DNA of 64,000 nt from Epithemia pelagica (lineage: Eukaryota; Bacillariophyta; Bacillariophyceae; Surirellales; Surirellaceae), in contig OX337237.1 of assembly GCA_946965045.2 (NCBI GenBank), forward strand, positions 992,001-1,056,000, given 5' to 3'. A program made the translations under genes and the position numbers. The notes beneath the pieces were generated by a model. The model saw nothing but the letters and a program-made list of their open reading frames with translations. It did not search any database and was not told where the DNA came from. Position 1 is the first letter of the stretch. Each line of letters starts with the position of its first letter. Below are positions 31,352 to 42,723 of this stretch, piece after piece.

Positions 31352-31491
31352 GTTGAAATTGTGGCCCATATTTGGCAATGAACGACAAATGTGTGGAAAC
31401 TACCACGGCTATGTGGCCGATTTTGGTGGGAGCTGTGTACGACTCCCATCTGTGAGCCAGGATAGTTTTCTCTGTAATGAACGTATAATCA
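31352..31491 (+). repeat. E2 3' LTR, lacking the left arm and the last bases
   Basis: Starts TGTTGAAATT like the 5' LTR, then jumps to the right-arm sequence (GTGGCCCATATTTGG). The about 167 bases between are missing, with AAATT at both break points. It matches 14519-14651 to GTATAATC and then loses the final about 25 bases, including the CA end. It stops 31 bp before the ATG of the next gene. Confidence 0.75.
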
Positions 31492-31522
31492 GAAGGATTA
31501 TCCAAAAGACAACCAAGTAACC

Positions 31523-33264
31523 ATGGGGCGCAAGCAACGGCAACGGTCATCCCCCCACAAGAAGGAGTCTCCTGCCGTATCATCCCAGCGACAAAACAGC
31601 AGCCACGGTGGCCCTCATCTCAATGAAGCTCAAGAACGATTGAGACGAGAGTATCAGAATGGTAACCATCCTTTGGATTTTCAACGCTTTGTCGATTCCA
31701 TGTGTGACCTTGGAATGAGCGACAATTCTCAAAGATTGTTTGCTGGATTGACCACCAATCATTCCCTCGACGCCCAACGATCCATGATTCGAGAATTGCT
31801 CATTGAATCCGAAACGGATGTCGAACTCAATGACAGTCAACCACTGGACGATGGGGATCAAAGCACTCCTCCAACAGAAGGCAAGGGAGCCGATATTGAA
31901 CATTGCATGATCTGGAATGCCTTTCCTCCCTTCGTTCGACATGTAGTACGAGGAGATGCCGCTCGTGTTCGAACCATTCTCAAACAACAACACGCTGTGT
32001 CGTCCTCGTTGGCCTTTCGCCAACTCCTCGAACTACGCTGTTCTTCCTTGCGTCTGTCTCCTTTGGTACTCTGTGTGGCAATTCAAAAGCATCCCCACAT
32101 TATCTTGACTCACAATCGTGATTTGCAAAGCAAGGATCAACTGGACCATGTCGGTGTGGCCGCAGCACTCTTGCGATATGGTGCTCGACCCGATGCCAAG
32201 GATGTCACGGGGAAAACCATTGTCCATTATGGAGCCGGTGGCATGGCAACGCCCGAGTCCTTTGTCATTGTGGAGTATTGCATTGCCGCCGCTCGTGTTT
32301 CGGCGTATAATGGTCAAACCGTTATTGTCGATGGCCTTCAAGCCAAACCGGAATTGAATCAATCGTCTGTGGTATTGACGGGCTTTGATGGTCCCACGGG
32401 TCGTTGTGTGGTCCAACTGGAAGAGGAGGATGGTTCCAAGAGGGAATGTCGATCAAACCATACAACTTGTTTCAGTCGGTCGGAGGACCTTGTATTGAAG
32501 ATGGAGACCGAAAATTGGTGGACGATCGAGATCGCACCGGAATGACCGCCTTGCACGAAGTGGCCATGTCCGCTCGCGATGATGTGGTGGAATTTCTGGT
32601 CAAGAACCATGGATGTTCCATGGATCTCGACGACGCCAATGGAATTTCCACGAGAGACATGGCCTTTAATCGAGATTTGCAAATGCATCCCATCAATAGT
32701 GTTCTCAAGAAACACGCCATTTCCATTGAGAAGACCAAACAAAAGGCTGAACGCAAGCAATGTGCCAACTGTCAAAAACAAGAAGATCCTACCAGCAAAC
32801 AATTGTTTTACATGTGTTCACAATGCGCCATGGTGTCCTATTGCTCTACCGAATGCCAACGAGCGGACTGGAAAAAGTACAAAAAGGTTTGCAAGGAACG
32901 GTCCGTGGGTATTAAATTGGACCGACCCAAGGCTCTTGTGGGAAGTCATATGTGGACGAGTCCAGGTGCCGGAAATAAGAGGGCCGAACCGAATTCCTAT
33001 CATGCACCGCAAGGTGTGGGAGTCGACCAAGTGTTTTGGGTAAACGTCCAATACAACAGCGACGTCACCAACATCTTGGTCTATGACAAGACCCGTACAT
33101 GTTGTTTCTACCTGGCTCCGGAATCTGCCGGCTTTTCGGAGATTGCCGCCGTTGTCAAGTCACAACAGGCCACGAAAGGAACCAAATCGTACTTTAAGGC
33201 GACTTTTGACGCTGCGGGTGACTGTTCGATATATCCAAACACATATTCATTAAAAACGTGGTAA
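31523..33264 (+). pseudogene. Ankyrin-MYND protein, paralogue 1 (one frameshift)
   Basis: The ATG at 31523 gives MGRKQRQR, the same start as the intact paralogue at 53801. The frame runs to 32545, but homology moves to the plus-two frame at about 32445. Compared with paralogue 2 (AGAGAAATGTCG), one A is missing in GAGGGAATGTCG. The second part holds an ankyrin-like HEVAMSARDDVVEFLV repeat, a MYND zinc finger (CANC...CSQC...YCSTEC...CKE, 32761-32895) and the conserved tail ending TYSLKTW. The stop matches the intact copy. It may be a pseudogene or a sequencing error. Its promoter region has been replaced by the E2 LTR. Confidence 0.7.
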
Positions 33265-34053
33265 ACGACAACAAAAGAAAACTATGAAACTCAGCCTCTA
33301 CGATGGACACTATACTTGGTCGCAAGAAGAAAATGGTATGGATCTGATTCCGCTCCTCGAAGGCTCTGTTGTCTGTAACAGATCCTTCCGTTGGTCCTCC
33401 TCGAACCTCTCGCATGGTAGATTTTGCATCCAAAATCCAAATGCATAAGAAGACAAGATCTATCTGAGTTCCCTTCGATGAGAGGCGACGTTCGCTGGTG
33501 ACCAGGGCAAAGATATAACAAGACGTCATCCAATGGTAATGTATTGTATGTGGCTGTACGGGTGGCGCATGGCCACATCCCATTGGAAGCAGTTAACCTC
33601 AAGTTGACTTTCCACCTAAAACCGAAGCACAAAATACAGACGAGTATACAAAACTCTCCTTCGCCTGAACGAAACACATACATGGCGGAAGTTAATAAGA
33701 TATCGCCGCCATCTATTTCGGTATCTGCCGATAAATGAGTAACTACCTATATATAGTAGAACAATGGGGTGCGTCTTCAAAACGACCGACTAACATGCGA
33801 CCGTACTACAGTTGGTAATGTACGCCCGAGCGATTGTGTCTTGGATATGCCAATCCAGAATGGTCTGTGAGAGGGGATATGGGATAGGGAGTATTGGATC
33901 CCTTTCTGCACTTTGCACCTCCGAACAGTTTTGCGCCTCCTCATCACTCATCGTCATCTCATTACACTTCCCTTACGGTGAAGAGAGTACTTTTTCATCT
34001 GCCATACATTACCTTCCTTGTTCCATCTCGGAGCAACATAAGATCACTTTACG
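33265..34053. other. Intergenic, no gene seen
   Basis: About 790 bases between two paralogues. Only unsupported short ORFs occur. A TATATATAG string occurs at about 33749. Confidence 0.4.
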
Positions 34054-35316
34054 ATGGGCCGCAGACAACGACGACAGAGAAATGGGCACCAGCAAGATTC
34101 TCCAAGAATGATGAGTGCAGAGCAATGACAGTCGATCCTTCAAGAAGAGTACACGAGTGGTCGTCACCCGACTGATGTTGGTGAATTTGTTCACTCTATG
34201 CAGTTGAGTGAAAAATCGCGTCAACTATTCGAAACATTGGTCAAGTTAGATACACCACAAGGTCGAGAATTCATTATTCGTCAATTGTTGGTTGAGGCAG
34301 AAACCGACGTGGAACTCAATGATCGCCAACCCATGGACGATGGTGACCAAAGCACTCCATCCACCGACGCGAAACGTCAGATATTGAATGGTTTGTTTTC
34401 CAAGCAGGGTAATGTTCAACAATACATGATATGGAACATGTTTCCTCCATTCGCTGGACATGCGGCTCGAGGCGAAACGGCCAAGGTCCGAGACATCCTC
34501 AAGCATGCGTTTGACAATGCCTACGGTGAGAAGGAACTGGAGGAAAATAGAGGAAGGATGATACCGTCACCTCTGCGCGAACTGCTCGAAACACGATGTA
34601 CATTCATGCGCTTGCCTCCTTTGCTCCTATGCATGTCTGTCTACATGGTTCTTGCCTATGATACAAGTCCCCGAAGAGGGTTTGACAAGAAGGGTAATCT
34701 GGGTGTAGCCACCGCACTGCTGAGGTATGGAGCTCGGCCCGATGCCAAGGATGTCACTGGAAAAACTATTGTTCAATATGGAGCCAGCAGTATTGCGACG
34801 CGCGAATCCTTAGTCATTGTTGATTATTGCATTGCCGCTGCTCGCGTCTCCGCTTACTATGGACAAACTGTTGTCATAAATGGTATACAAGCCAGTCCAG
34901 AATTGAATGGCAAGTCCGTCCTGTTGACAGGATTTGATGGCCCGAGTGGACGATGTGTCGTACAACTTGAGGAGTCTGATGAGCTTTCCATGAGAGAAAT
35001 GTCGATCAAGCCGAGTAATTTGTTTCACTTTGTTGGGGGCCCTTGTATTGAAGATAAGGAACGAAACTTGGTGAATGATCAAGATCGTACAGGTGCGACC
35101 CCGTTGCTTGACATAAGCACGTCGGACCGCGATGACGTGGTTGAATTTCTGGTGGAGAAGCATGGTTGTTTGTTAGATCTAGAAGCAGCGAATGGAACAT
35201 CCCCACGTAGTTTGGCACTTAGTCAAGAAGTACAAGTTTTTCCCGTGAACCGTGTTCTGAAAAAGCAATTCCGGCCAGAGGGTCAACCATCTTTCTCAAA
35301 TGTCCTATTTAAATGA
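34054..35316 (+). pseudogene. Ankyrin-MYND protein, paralogue 2 (nonsense codon, no MYND)
   Basis: The ATG at 34054 gives MGRRQRRQ, homologous to the other two paralogues. A TGA follows in frame at codon 25 (34126-34128), and the same frame then stays open to 35316. Translation could begin at the internal ATG at 34198 (372 residues). It keeps the ankyrin-like region (LLRYGARPDAKDVTGKT, DDVVEFLVEKHG) and stops after VNRVLKKQ, exactly where the MYND zinc finger begins in the other copies, with an unrelated tail of about 20 residues. It is either decayed or a MYND-less variant. Confidence 0.65.
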
Positions 35317-35761
35317 GCAACCTTCACCTGTTTTGCACCCAAGATACAACATGACAGAATCGACACTCAAAAAACTCAACACTCTCAACTCTCAACAAAC
35401 ACCTCTTCAACTCAAAGCCCAAACCCCGAACCCCAAACACACTGCAAACTGCAACAACTCTCTATCATGTGAATTGTGGATTGTGGATCGTTGCGTTCAA
35501 ACCAGAGACTCTAGCTCTACTCCTAGCTAGAGGAACTTAAGTACGGATAGATACTCCTATGACTTCTATCGGTAGCTTAGCGCTCTGGATGCTTGGACGA
35601 TTTGGTACTTTTCTTGCGTTCGTTCCCGTGCTACTAAAGCAGAGTGGTAGACAATGAATGTATCAATATAGCCATGTACTATGTCAAAAGAATTACGAGT
35701 CTTTGTTGCCTTCATTCTCTGTCACGATTGTGGTCCTTCGTCCCATCCCACCTATTTGTTG
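35317..35761. other. Intergenic, no gene seen
   Basis: An A/C-rich run of CAACAAACACC- and CCAAACCCC-like words (35395-35465), then a short inverted motif around CTCCTAGCTAGAGGA. It is the tail-to-tail interval between paralogue 2 and the minus-strand hydroxylase. Confidence 0.4.
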
Positions 35762-37595
35762 TTAATGTTCCGTCAGGGGTGTACACATGTAGTGCCATTT
35801 CATGAGCAGCTCCTTGACACGACCGACTGACTCCATGGGAGTTTCCTTTCGATGAGCCAGGAGGAGATGCAACCAATCATCGGCAATATCTTCTGTAGAT
35901 TTGGGTTTCCCCGCCACCATTTGTTCATAGGCAGCCTCGGGGACAGGGCAGGTTGTAAAGAAACAAGGGACAACGTACCGAACACCAGACGTGATCTTTT
36001 CCACCTCGTGCATGTTTTCCCAGCCGGAAGAAAAGATAACAGCTGCACCTTGCGTCGGATGGAACGGCGTGAGTTTGCGACCCTGATAGCGAAACTTTTC
36101 CATCATTTCCGTGTACGACAAGAGCTCCTCATCTTCTTCTTCTTCCTCCTCCTCCTCGTCGCCTTTTTCCGTATCGTTCGACGCCTCTTCGTCGGGGTCG
36201 TTAAAGACAAAGGCACCACCCTCAAAGTCTTTGCCCTCTGTACTCAGATAAAGGACACATGAGTAGTGGTAACCAGAATGGGTTGCCTCGTCTGTATGGA
36301 GCGTGACAAAGTCTCCCTCTCCGCCACCACCGCCCTTTTGCGTCGTTCCGGCCACATATTTGCGCGAATAGGCTTGAAGAGGCAAAATTGTAGACAGAGG
36401 CAATCCATATTCGACAGCAATCGTTCGTCGGACTCGTTCCACCAATCTTGTGAATTGCAAGATCGTCTTGGCCGTTACCGTGGCCAAGTCGTTAAAGGTC
36501 AAGGAGGCCAACTCTGGAAAGATCTCCAGGCTTGTTTCCGCTTCTGTGGCAAAGGTTGGAAAAATGTTGCGACTGTAATATACAGCATCACAAATGATTG
36601 TGGAATCAGCCGTCCACCCAAAAACAAACATCACACTGTAAGTGCACTGTCCATGTTCATGTTGACTATCACAAAACCAAGTTAGCAACACTTGGGAGCA
36701 CAATCGGTACGTACCTACAAGCTTCGCAGCAAGTTCCACCTTCACATTTTCGTCCCTCCGCCAAGGGCAAATCCTTGTGTGCCGAATCGTCAAAAATATA
36801 ATTCATGGACCTTGCTTGTCCCTTGATCCCCATCCCTTCATGATCCGGCTGCTTACAAGTGACATTGGTTCGTTGTTGTTCTCGGTTTTCCAGCAAGTGT
36901 CGCAAATCGGCGTCAAAGATATGATGCAACATGGTGGGTACGTCCGCCGACAGGGGTTCGTCGCGTTGTTCGGCCAAATCCACCGATTGAACCACCTTCC
37001 AAAAGGCTGCCTCGGTCGTGGCCTCGTCCATGCCCAAACCCGGTTGCTCCTCCATCATGGTGGAAATGGCCGTAGCGTCGAGTTTGGCCACGGCTGCCCG
37101 AAGGTCGTCTTGACTGTACTTGGCCGGATGATCAACTGTTTGGGATGCCACTACTGGTTCGTCTGACGTGTCGTCATGGTCCGTTTCCTCGTCGTCGTCG
37201 TCGTCAGTGTCGGTATTTCGGGATTGCAAATCTCCCACTAGTCGTTCCATGGTAGCTTCCAGTTCGGAGAGTTCGGAAGTACTCAGTGTACCAGGACCCT
37301 CCTTGAGACGTTTTTCCAATGTTTGCATGCAAGCTTGGATATCAATATCCTCCGAAGCGTTTGGTGTTGCTGTTGTTTCCTCGAATGTATTGTCCACGCT
37401 GGTATCATTGACATCTTTGGCGACCATGGACAAGACGACGACCGAAGGAATAGTGCGACCACCATGGTGTTGTTCTGGAACGTGTTGTCGACCTTGCCAT
37501 TGCAGTGGCAATCCCCATGGTGTTGGTGTAAAAGCCTCCACACCTACCGAGACGCAAAGGAAGAATAGAAGGAAAACGTGTTTCGATCGACTCAT
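35762..37595 (-). CDS. Prolyl-4-hydroxylase-like 2OG-Fe(II) oxygenase, two exons
   Basis: Joins 37595-36715 to 36665-35762 on the minus strand: 594 residues. The intron, 36714-36666, is 49 bp (GTACGT...TGATAG) and the junction restores SQHEHGQCTYSV. The N-terminus MSRSKHVFLLFFLCVSVGVEA is a signal peptide followed by FTPTPWG; Phe at +1 is the diatom plastid-targeting signature. An acidic helical linker follows, then a Cys-rich patch at the exon junction. The catalytic domain has H417-x-D419 (LHTDEATHSG), GGAFVFND, H513 in NMHEVE and the TSGVRYVV arginine. An acidic run splits it. The reaction is probably 2OG-dependent hydroxylation of a protein; the substrate is unknown. Confidence 0.8.
36666..36714 (-). 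other. 49-bp intron of the hydroxylase gene
   Basis: Donor G|GTACGT and acceptor GTGATAG|T. Its length is not a multiple of three, and splicing is needed to connect two ORFs that together form one protein family match. Confidence 0.75.
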
Positions 37596-38747
37596 GGACA
37601 AATGGTTCTCTGTTACTTGGCTGGTTCGATGATGAAGAAGATTCGTATTTCAGCCATCACATCACAAAGGATTTTCGTGAATTTTGTGGCGGCGTTTGGA
37701 TGGATGAGTGAGGTTATGAGCCTGCGGTAGAGGGGGGATATAGAACTCTCCAGTAGGATCCAAATTCGTGAATGAAAAGGGATTATTGAATCAAATTTTG
37801 TTCGTCTGAGTTCAGTATGAACGGGACGGGTGGGCCGTAAGGCTTGGGGTCTGGGGTGGGAATTTCCAGAAAGACCAGCTGTACCGAAAACGGACGGACA
37901 GTAGAGTAAAAAGTACAATTGAGCAAACATGGCGGTTGATGAAACGGTTAAATATATATGGCAATGATACAGCAATGATTATTTCAATGGTCAGTCATGG
38001 TATGATTTGGAGGTGCACCTCCAACCGCGTAAAATGTGAGTGGCGACTCACCCTTGACGTATCGTTACTAATAATGTAAGACTCCCAACCATCAATCTAT
38101 GACCTCTACAAGCCATTTCTCTGTCGAAGCCTGTAATTTGACGTTGAATGACGTTACGAGCTCCCGGCTCACGATCGCACCACTGCATAATAGCACCACC
38201 ATCACCATGAACAGTAAAGCCGCAGTGCACCTCCAACGAAAGGTGCTAGCACTCCTCCGACCATCAAGCATGCCTCAGAATGGAGTGTACCGTGAAGGTT
38301 GAAAAGGGCGGCGATGAGTTGGATAGTTTGATCGAGCTACAACTACATTTGCAATGTCTTCCAGTTTGATAAGTGATGAGGGAAAGTCGTGACAAGAATA
38401 TCAACAATGGAGACAGATAACGATGGAAAGATAAAGATCACAACGGAGGAACGACGGAGAAAGATTTAATTCGGGTCAAGGAATGATGGACGACCCGGAA
38501 ATTGAAACACGGCAATCAGACGGGTGGTTTTCAAGCATCAAGGAAGTATCTGTCAGAAGACGACGACACAGCTTCTGTTGTCGGCGACAATGGTGGCGGT
38601 GCTGCTGCTGCTTCGAGTGGATACCGTGGAGCTGTGGTGGCAGTCGAAGATCGCGTGGTCGTTCTTCTCCTTCCGCCATGCGACAAACGTTGAGTCACAC
38701 AGCGTCATTATTGACGAGCGGCCACAACGACCACGACTGGACGAAAA
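37596..38747. other. Intergenic; upstream region
   Basis: Upstream of the divergent hydroxylase. Overlapping short ORFs at 38483-38985 in all three plus frames cannot be told apart. A spliced 5' end of the 38748 gene could lie here. A pair GGTGCACCTCCAA (38012) and GTGCACCTCCAACG (38225) forms a short direct repeat. Confidence 0.4.
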
Positions 38748-39923
38748 ATGGTCGTGCCCGAGGCTGTGTGCCCAATCTACGAATGCAACAATCACGGAAA
38801 CAAGCACGGAGGGTTGCATCCAAACAACCACCATCACCAGCGACAACAGCACACCAGCAAGAAGAAAAAGAAGAACCAACAGGACATTCCAGAGAATCGT
38901 TCCTCGAGTACTGCTAGTCGCTTTCATGTTTGGAATTATGCCGAGAAACGACCTCCAACACATGCACATCCAGAACGTGATTTAGAGGAGGACGACGACA
39001 AGCCCCATTCCGTTGACTCCAGGATTGTTTCTTCCACAGCCTCGTATTTGACCTCGTGTCCGACGGCTGCCTTTACCATTGGTTATGGTGTCGGAACCTG
39101 GCCGCATCATTTGCCGACAAGCAGCAGCCGCAGGACAAGCAGGAGCAGTACAGATCGTGGGCAGGGAGACGAAACGGATGCCGAAACAGGATCATTGTCC
39201 TGGTCCTTTTCGTCCGAGAATCCTCCTATCAGCCATAGCAGCCATGTGAGTACAAAAACGACTCTTCTTTCTCGCTCGCAAGTGGTGCGACAATTACCAC
39301 CCTGTGAATTTGTGCAGTTGCAATGTCGGTCTCGCCTGCAAGCACCGACTGGTGCGGCGACACAGGTGGCTGTCGTGCGGGCCGTGACACTGGCGTCGTC
39401 GTCGTGGGTGAGGAGTATTACTGCCATGGGTGGGAAACGACGAGGCAATCGCCATTCAAATAAGTACTACAATCACAAAACAGACACTCGTACAAACCAT
39501 GATCCTCCCTTGGGTTGGTCCTGGTTGTTTCAAACCTTTGGTGTCGAACAATTGCACGTGCAAGCCTTTGATCGAGCCTTGCCCAGCAATCTGCGCAACA
39601 TTGTGTTGGATCGCTTGCAACAAACGGGTACCACGGCCCAAAACAAAAAAGCCTTGATGCGAATCCTCCACGAGTTGCCAAAAAAACCACAAGGAAAGGA
39701 CTCCACAGACCTAGCCTGGTCCTTTCCAGAGTACTACTCGTCCCGTAATCGAAGAATGGTGGTGAACCAAACCGAGCCGAACCAGCAGCTGCAGCGTCAC
39801 CCTAAGAGGTGGTGGTGGAACAAGAACCCGCATCACAACAAGATGTGGTGGCATGGCAAAAAGGACAAGACGAGCCTCGATCATTCTCCTTCTTTTTCTT
39901 TTAGCAACAATGATCCAAAATGA
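38748..39923 (+). CDS. Hypothetical basic, low-complexity protein
   Basis: 391 residues from ATG in GAAAAATGG context. Rich in His, Asn, Lys, Ser and Arg, with HHHQRQQH and KKKKK runs near the N-terminus. The middle (about 225-320) is better behaved: GWSWLFQTFGVEQLHVQAFDRALP and a helical DRLQQTGTTAQNKKALMRIL stretch. The tail is Trp/Lys/His-rich. No domain is recognised, and no signal peptide or membrane helix. It may be one exon of a larger gene. Whether it is real is uncertain. Confidence 0.4.
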   Translation: MVVPEAVCPIYECNNHGNKHGGLHPNNHHHQRQQHTSKKKKKNQQDIPENRSSSTASRFHVWNYAEKRPPTHAHPERDLEEDDDKPHSVDSRIVSSTASYLTSCPTAAFTIGYGVGTWPHHLPTSSSRRTSRSSTDRGQGDETDAETGSLSWSFSSENPPISHSSHVSTKTTLLSRSQVVRQLPPCEFVQLQCRSRLQAPTGAATQVAVVRAVTLASSSWVRSITAMGGKRRGNRHSNKYYNHKTDTRTNHDPPLGWSWLFQTFGVEQLHVQAFDRALPSNLRNIVLDRLQQTGTTAQNKKALMRILHELPKKPQGKDSTDLAWSFPEYYSSRNRRMVVNQTEPNQQLQRHPKRWWWNKNPHHNKMWWHGKKDKTSLDHSPSFSFSNNDPK

Positions 39924-40812
39924 TGAGGAGTATATGAGGTCGGTTCGTATGGTCAACGACCATCCTCAGCAGGACCTTGTGGTTGTTTCTTCATGGTTTG
40001 CCCATGGCAAAACAATCCAAAATCAATCATTGGCCGCCATCATGCTGACCATGTTCTCTCTCTCATTCCCCCATAATTTGGCGGCGATAATGCGTAGATA
40101 TCTCTTCCTCTTGTGGTTTTGGTTGGGGAACAGAAAAGTGCGGGGCAAAAACATCGCTACCATTCGCTATCGTCTAGCGACCACTGGTGGCGACTCCACT
40201 CCACTCGTATTCGGTGGAAGTGGAATCGTCATGGGGACACGAGCGAATGCAAAGTGCTTCTCGAGCTACCCTTTCCTCATCAATAGTAATCGTAGGATTT
40301 CGCCCTCGTTTGGATGTTTGCGGGATAGATAAGTTCTGGCGAGCTTAGTAGTTTGGAACCAGTCCAACCATTCATGGTTCCCTTGCTATGAACTAGAGGA
40401 ATGATGTCGCATTCAAAGCAGGGAAATTTTGCAAACATCACATAATCTCTAGTTCATGTGGGCTCATCCTCTACCACTAATACCTCTCTACCTAGTAGAG
40501 GCGAGTCCTTCATCTCCCTGTCTACGACAATGGTAGTGCCGGCATTCAAAGCGATATCATGTTGTGATTTTTGCCAATGATAGTGACTATTTGTGTTTGA
40601 AGGCATTCATGGGCAACATGGATGAGGCCGAGGACGTACCTCTTGGACATTGCTGGAATGTAAGGTATTACCCTCTTATCCATCAACAAGGAAACCTATA
40701 CTCAACTTTTTCAAAATACTTGTACGGCAGGAACATGAAGACAAACAAAAACAGGGTTACTTCTGAATTAGATTCAACATAGTAGATCCTTCGACTGTGG
40801 CTGACCTAGCAC
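39924..40812. other. Intergenic, no gene seen
   Basis: About 890 bases without a supported gene. Short inverted words around CTAGTTCATG (about 40390 and 40450) and CTACCTAGTAGAGG (40488-40501) occur. Confidence 0.4.
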
Positions 40813-41733
40813 TTAGGAGAGACCAAACTTCATCATGGCCATTCCAATCCCAAACACCAGTGAGAACGGATTCATGGACAGTGTCACACTCGCACCCGAC
40901 AATAAGGAGGTCTGGTTGTTGTTGGTAGACAAGGATGACTGAAACAAGTTCCCAAATTCCGTCCGTGTAAAACAAGTATCGGCTCCACTCTCCTCTTGAA
41001 TGTGTTGGGCCAATTCGGGACTGACTACCGAAGAACCACCAAAAAACAAGTTGACAAAATCCACCACATTGTCCGCCGTGATACAGAGATCATCCAGAGC
41101 GGCTTCACTGCCCTCGGCGCCAGTTGCAACACCGGTGCAGGCCACTACATCGTCGAACAAAAACTTTCCTGATTTTCCGGCCGGGAGCTGGATATGCTCC
41201 ATTTCCCAAGTATCAATGGAACCATCCTTGTTGGTATCAATAAATTCAATCGCATCTTGGACCATTGAATCCATATCCAGTCCGTCTTGACTTGCTGAAT
41301 CATCCACAAGGCCGGACAACAATGACGTGTAGAGAGACCGGAGTATATCGGTCGAGAACGTTTGGCCAGTCTCCATACGAGCAACAAGGTCTTCCAAGGT
41401 TTGATCCGCTTGTGTCAAAGAAGCGCCCTTGTTTGGCACGTGTGATTGGCCTCCTTGCTGAGACGTGAGGAGAAAGCACTTGTTGTTGTGGTTCGTTTCT
41501 TCTGGAACAGCCGTCAAGGTACGCCGAAGGTCCAATTTTCCGACCACCAATCCAACAAGCAGCAACAAAATCGCAATCCCAATAAAGACGAGAAAGAATT
41601 TGGGCCGCGGTTCTTCAGGACTTGGTTGTACGTTCGCGGCGATGTAGAAGAAATTTGTACCATCAGGGAACGGAACCGGAACAGGAACACCGCCATTCAA
41701 AAGATTGAGATTGCTGGCATCGAATTCGAACAC
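40813..41733 (-). CDS. EF-hand membrane protein, N-terminus uncertain
   Basis: 306 residues open from a GTG at 41733; the first in-frame ATG is far downstream, so the true start, perhaps on a small upstream exon, is not found. One hydrophobic helix lies at residues 46-65 (FLVFIGIAILLLLVGLVVG). A canonical EF-hand loop, DTNKDGSIDTWE, is at 166-177 and should bind calcium. A second, degenerate EF-like helix pair may follow (LDDLCITADNVVDFVNLFF). The C-terminus is hydrophobic (SLVFGIGMAMMKFGL). A calcium-responsive membrane protein is inferred; the family is not known. Confidence 0.6.
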   Translation of the reverse strand: MFEFDASNLNLLNGGVPVPVPFPDGTNFFYIAANVQPSPEEPRPKFFLVFIGIAILLLLVGLVVGKLDLRRTLTAVPEETNHNNKCFLLTSQQGGQSHVPNKGASLTQADQTLEDLVARMETGQTFSTDILRSLYTSLLSGLVDDSASQDGLDMDSMVQDAIEFIDTNKDGSIDTWEMEHIQLPAGKSGKFLFDDVVACTGVATGAEGSEAALDDLCITADNVVDFVNLFFGGSSVVSPELAQHIQEESGADTCFTRTEFGNLFQSSLSTNNNQTSLLSGASVTLSMNPFSLVFGIGMAMMKFGLS

Positions 41734-41747
41734 AGACCCGACACACG

Positions 41748-42394
41748 ATGTCGGAATTCCTCGTGTGGATTGGGATGGTGTGGGTTTGGTCGATCATCGT
41801 CGTCCTTGCAATGGCGGCGTACTCGTCGACCCGATACCATTCGCAAGAAAAAGTCATCCTTATCTTGACTGTCGCACAGTCCGACGGATTTGCATTATGG
41901 CGGGGGTGCTTGTTCGTGGTTGGGTATTACCTTGCATTCCTGGGTGGTTCATTATTTGCATTGGTCTTTCCGGTCCAGTTTTGCTGCCGTTTCTTGAGTG
42001 CCGCCGTCGGATTCTTGGTCTCGACCTTGCTCTTTGCCGCAGTCTTGAACGGATTGGGACATCATCATCCCAAGTGTTTGGGTGGCGTGGATTACTTTAC
42101 CGATGCCTTTGTGTTGATGCCTTTGTTTCGAGTTGGACCACCTTTAGTACGGTACGTGCACACACACGCACAAGACACTAGGGACATTTGCCAAGAGGTG
42201 GTTGTCATGTTTGTGTTGTATCCATGATTCCATGTGTTTTCTCATACTGTCGTTGTGCACACATGTGTGCTGCTGTGGGATTGGTGGTATCTGTATAATA
42301 CCAGGTGGGATATGGGTTGATTTACAGTGGTATTAGTGCCGATGAACACGATATTCGCAAATGTACAGGCATGACCATTGCCGTGACCTTGTAG
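41748..42394 (+). CDS. Small multi-pass membrane protein, probable two exons
   Basis: The ATG at 41748 opens a hydrophobic ORF with about four membrane segments (residues 4-26 and three across 53-104). A good donor G|GTACGTGC at 42151/42152 and the acceptor TTTACAG at 42321-42327 join to a short exon ending RKCTGMTIAVTL at TAG 42394, giving 156 residues. Without splicing the ORF runs to 42227 with a less likely tail. It faces the EF-hand gene head to head with only about 15 bp between the open frames, so one of the two starts must be wrong or the transcripts overlap. Confidence 0.45.
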
Positions 42395-42723
42395 GCCTTT
42401 GTTTTTCCAAGGTCACACGAACCCAATCCGTGGCCCAAGTAGCCTTCTTTAGTACACCCATTGTCATTCGATATGGATCCATGTTCGAGGTGTTGCTTGT
42501 TTGCAAGGTTTGTTCCTCATCTTGCGTAAATGCGACAATGGCTTATAAACAAAAGTTATGGTTTGTAAAAAATATCTAGGTAGGGGTAACTAGGGCAAAA
42601 GCTACTCGTGCTATCTTTCGATTTTCGGGTCCGGTCGCACATGCGTATAATGAGTGCAATCGCAAAATCGCGTTTTGATAGAATGGCCTGCGTGAAAGCG
42701 CGATGCAATTTGGAAGGAATTTT
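42395..42723. other. Intergenic left flank of E3
   Basis: No gene. CAAAATCGCG...GATAGAATGG at about 42664-42690 resembles CAAAATCGCG...GATAGAATGG at 49818-49850, directly beyond the other end of E3, so sequences on the two sides are related. Confidence 0.4.

Larger units (their letters stand above)
14346..31491 (+). mobile_element. Ty1/copia retrotransposon E2 (degenerate, interrupted by E1)
   Basis: The order is 5' LTR, gag, protease, integrase, reverse transcriptase, RNase H, 3' LTR. Integrase before RT makes it copia-type. It carries a nonsense codon in gag, a frameshift in pol, a truncated 3' LTR, and the whole of element E1 inserted at 16804-27151. Removing E1 and one CAACG leaves the protease frame continuous across the join. 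Its proteins resemble those of E3 rather than E1. No target duplication could be recognised because the 3' end is eroded. Confidence 0.85.

Noticed and set aside
38483-38985. Three overlapping plus-strand ORFs
   Set aside because: All three frames are open in a skewed-composition stretch, so none can be preferred; only the longest downstream ORF was kept as hypothetical.
39853-40332. 159-codon plus-strand ORF
   Set aside because: It overlaps the end of the 38748 ORF in another frame, has no domain, and includes what looks like 3' flanking sequence.
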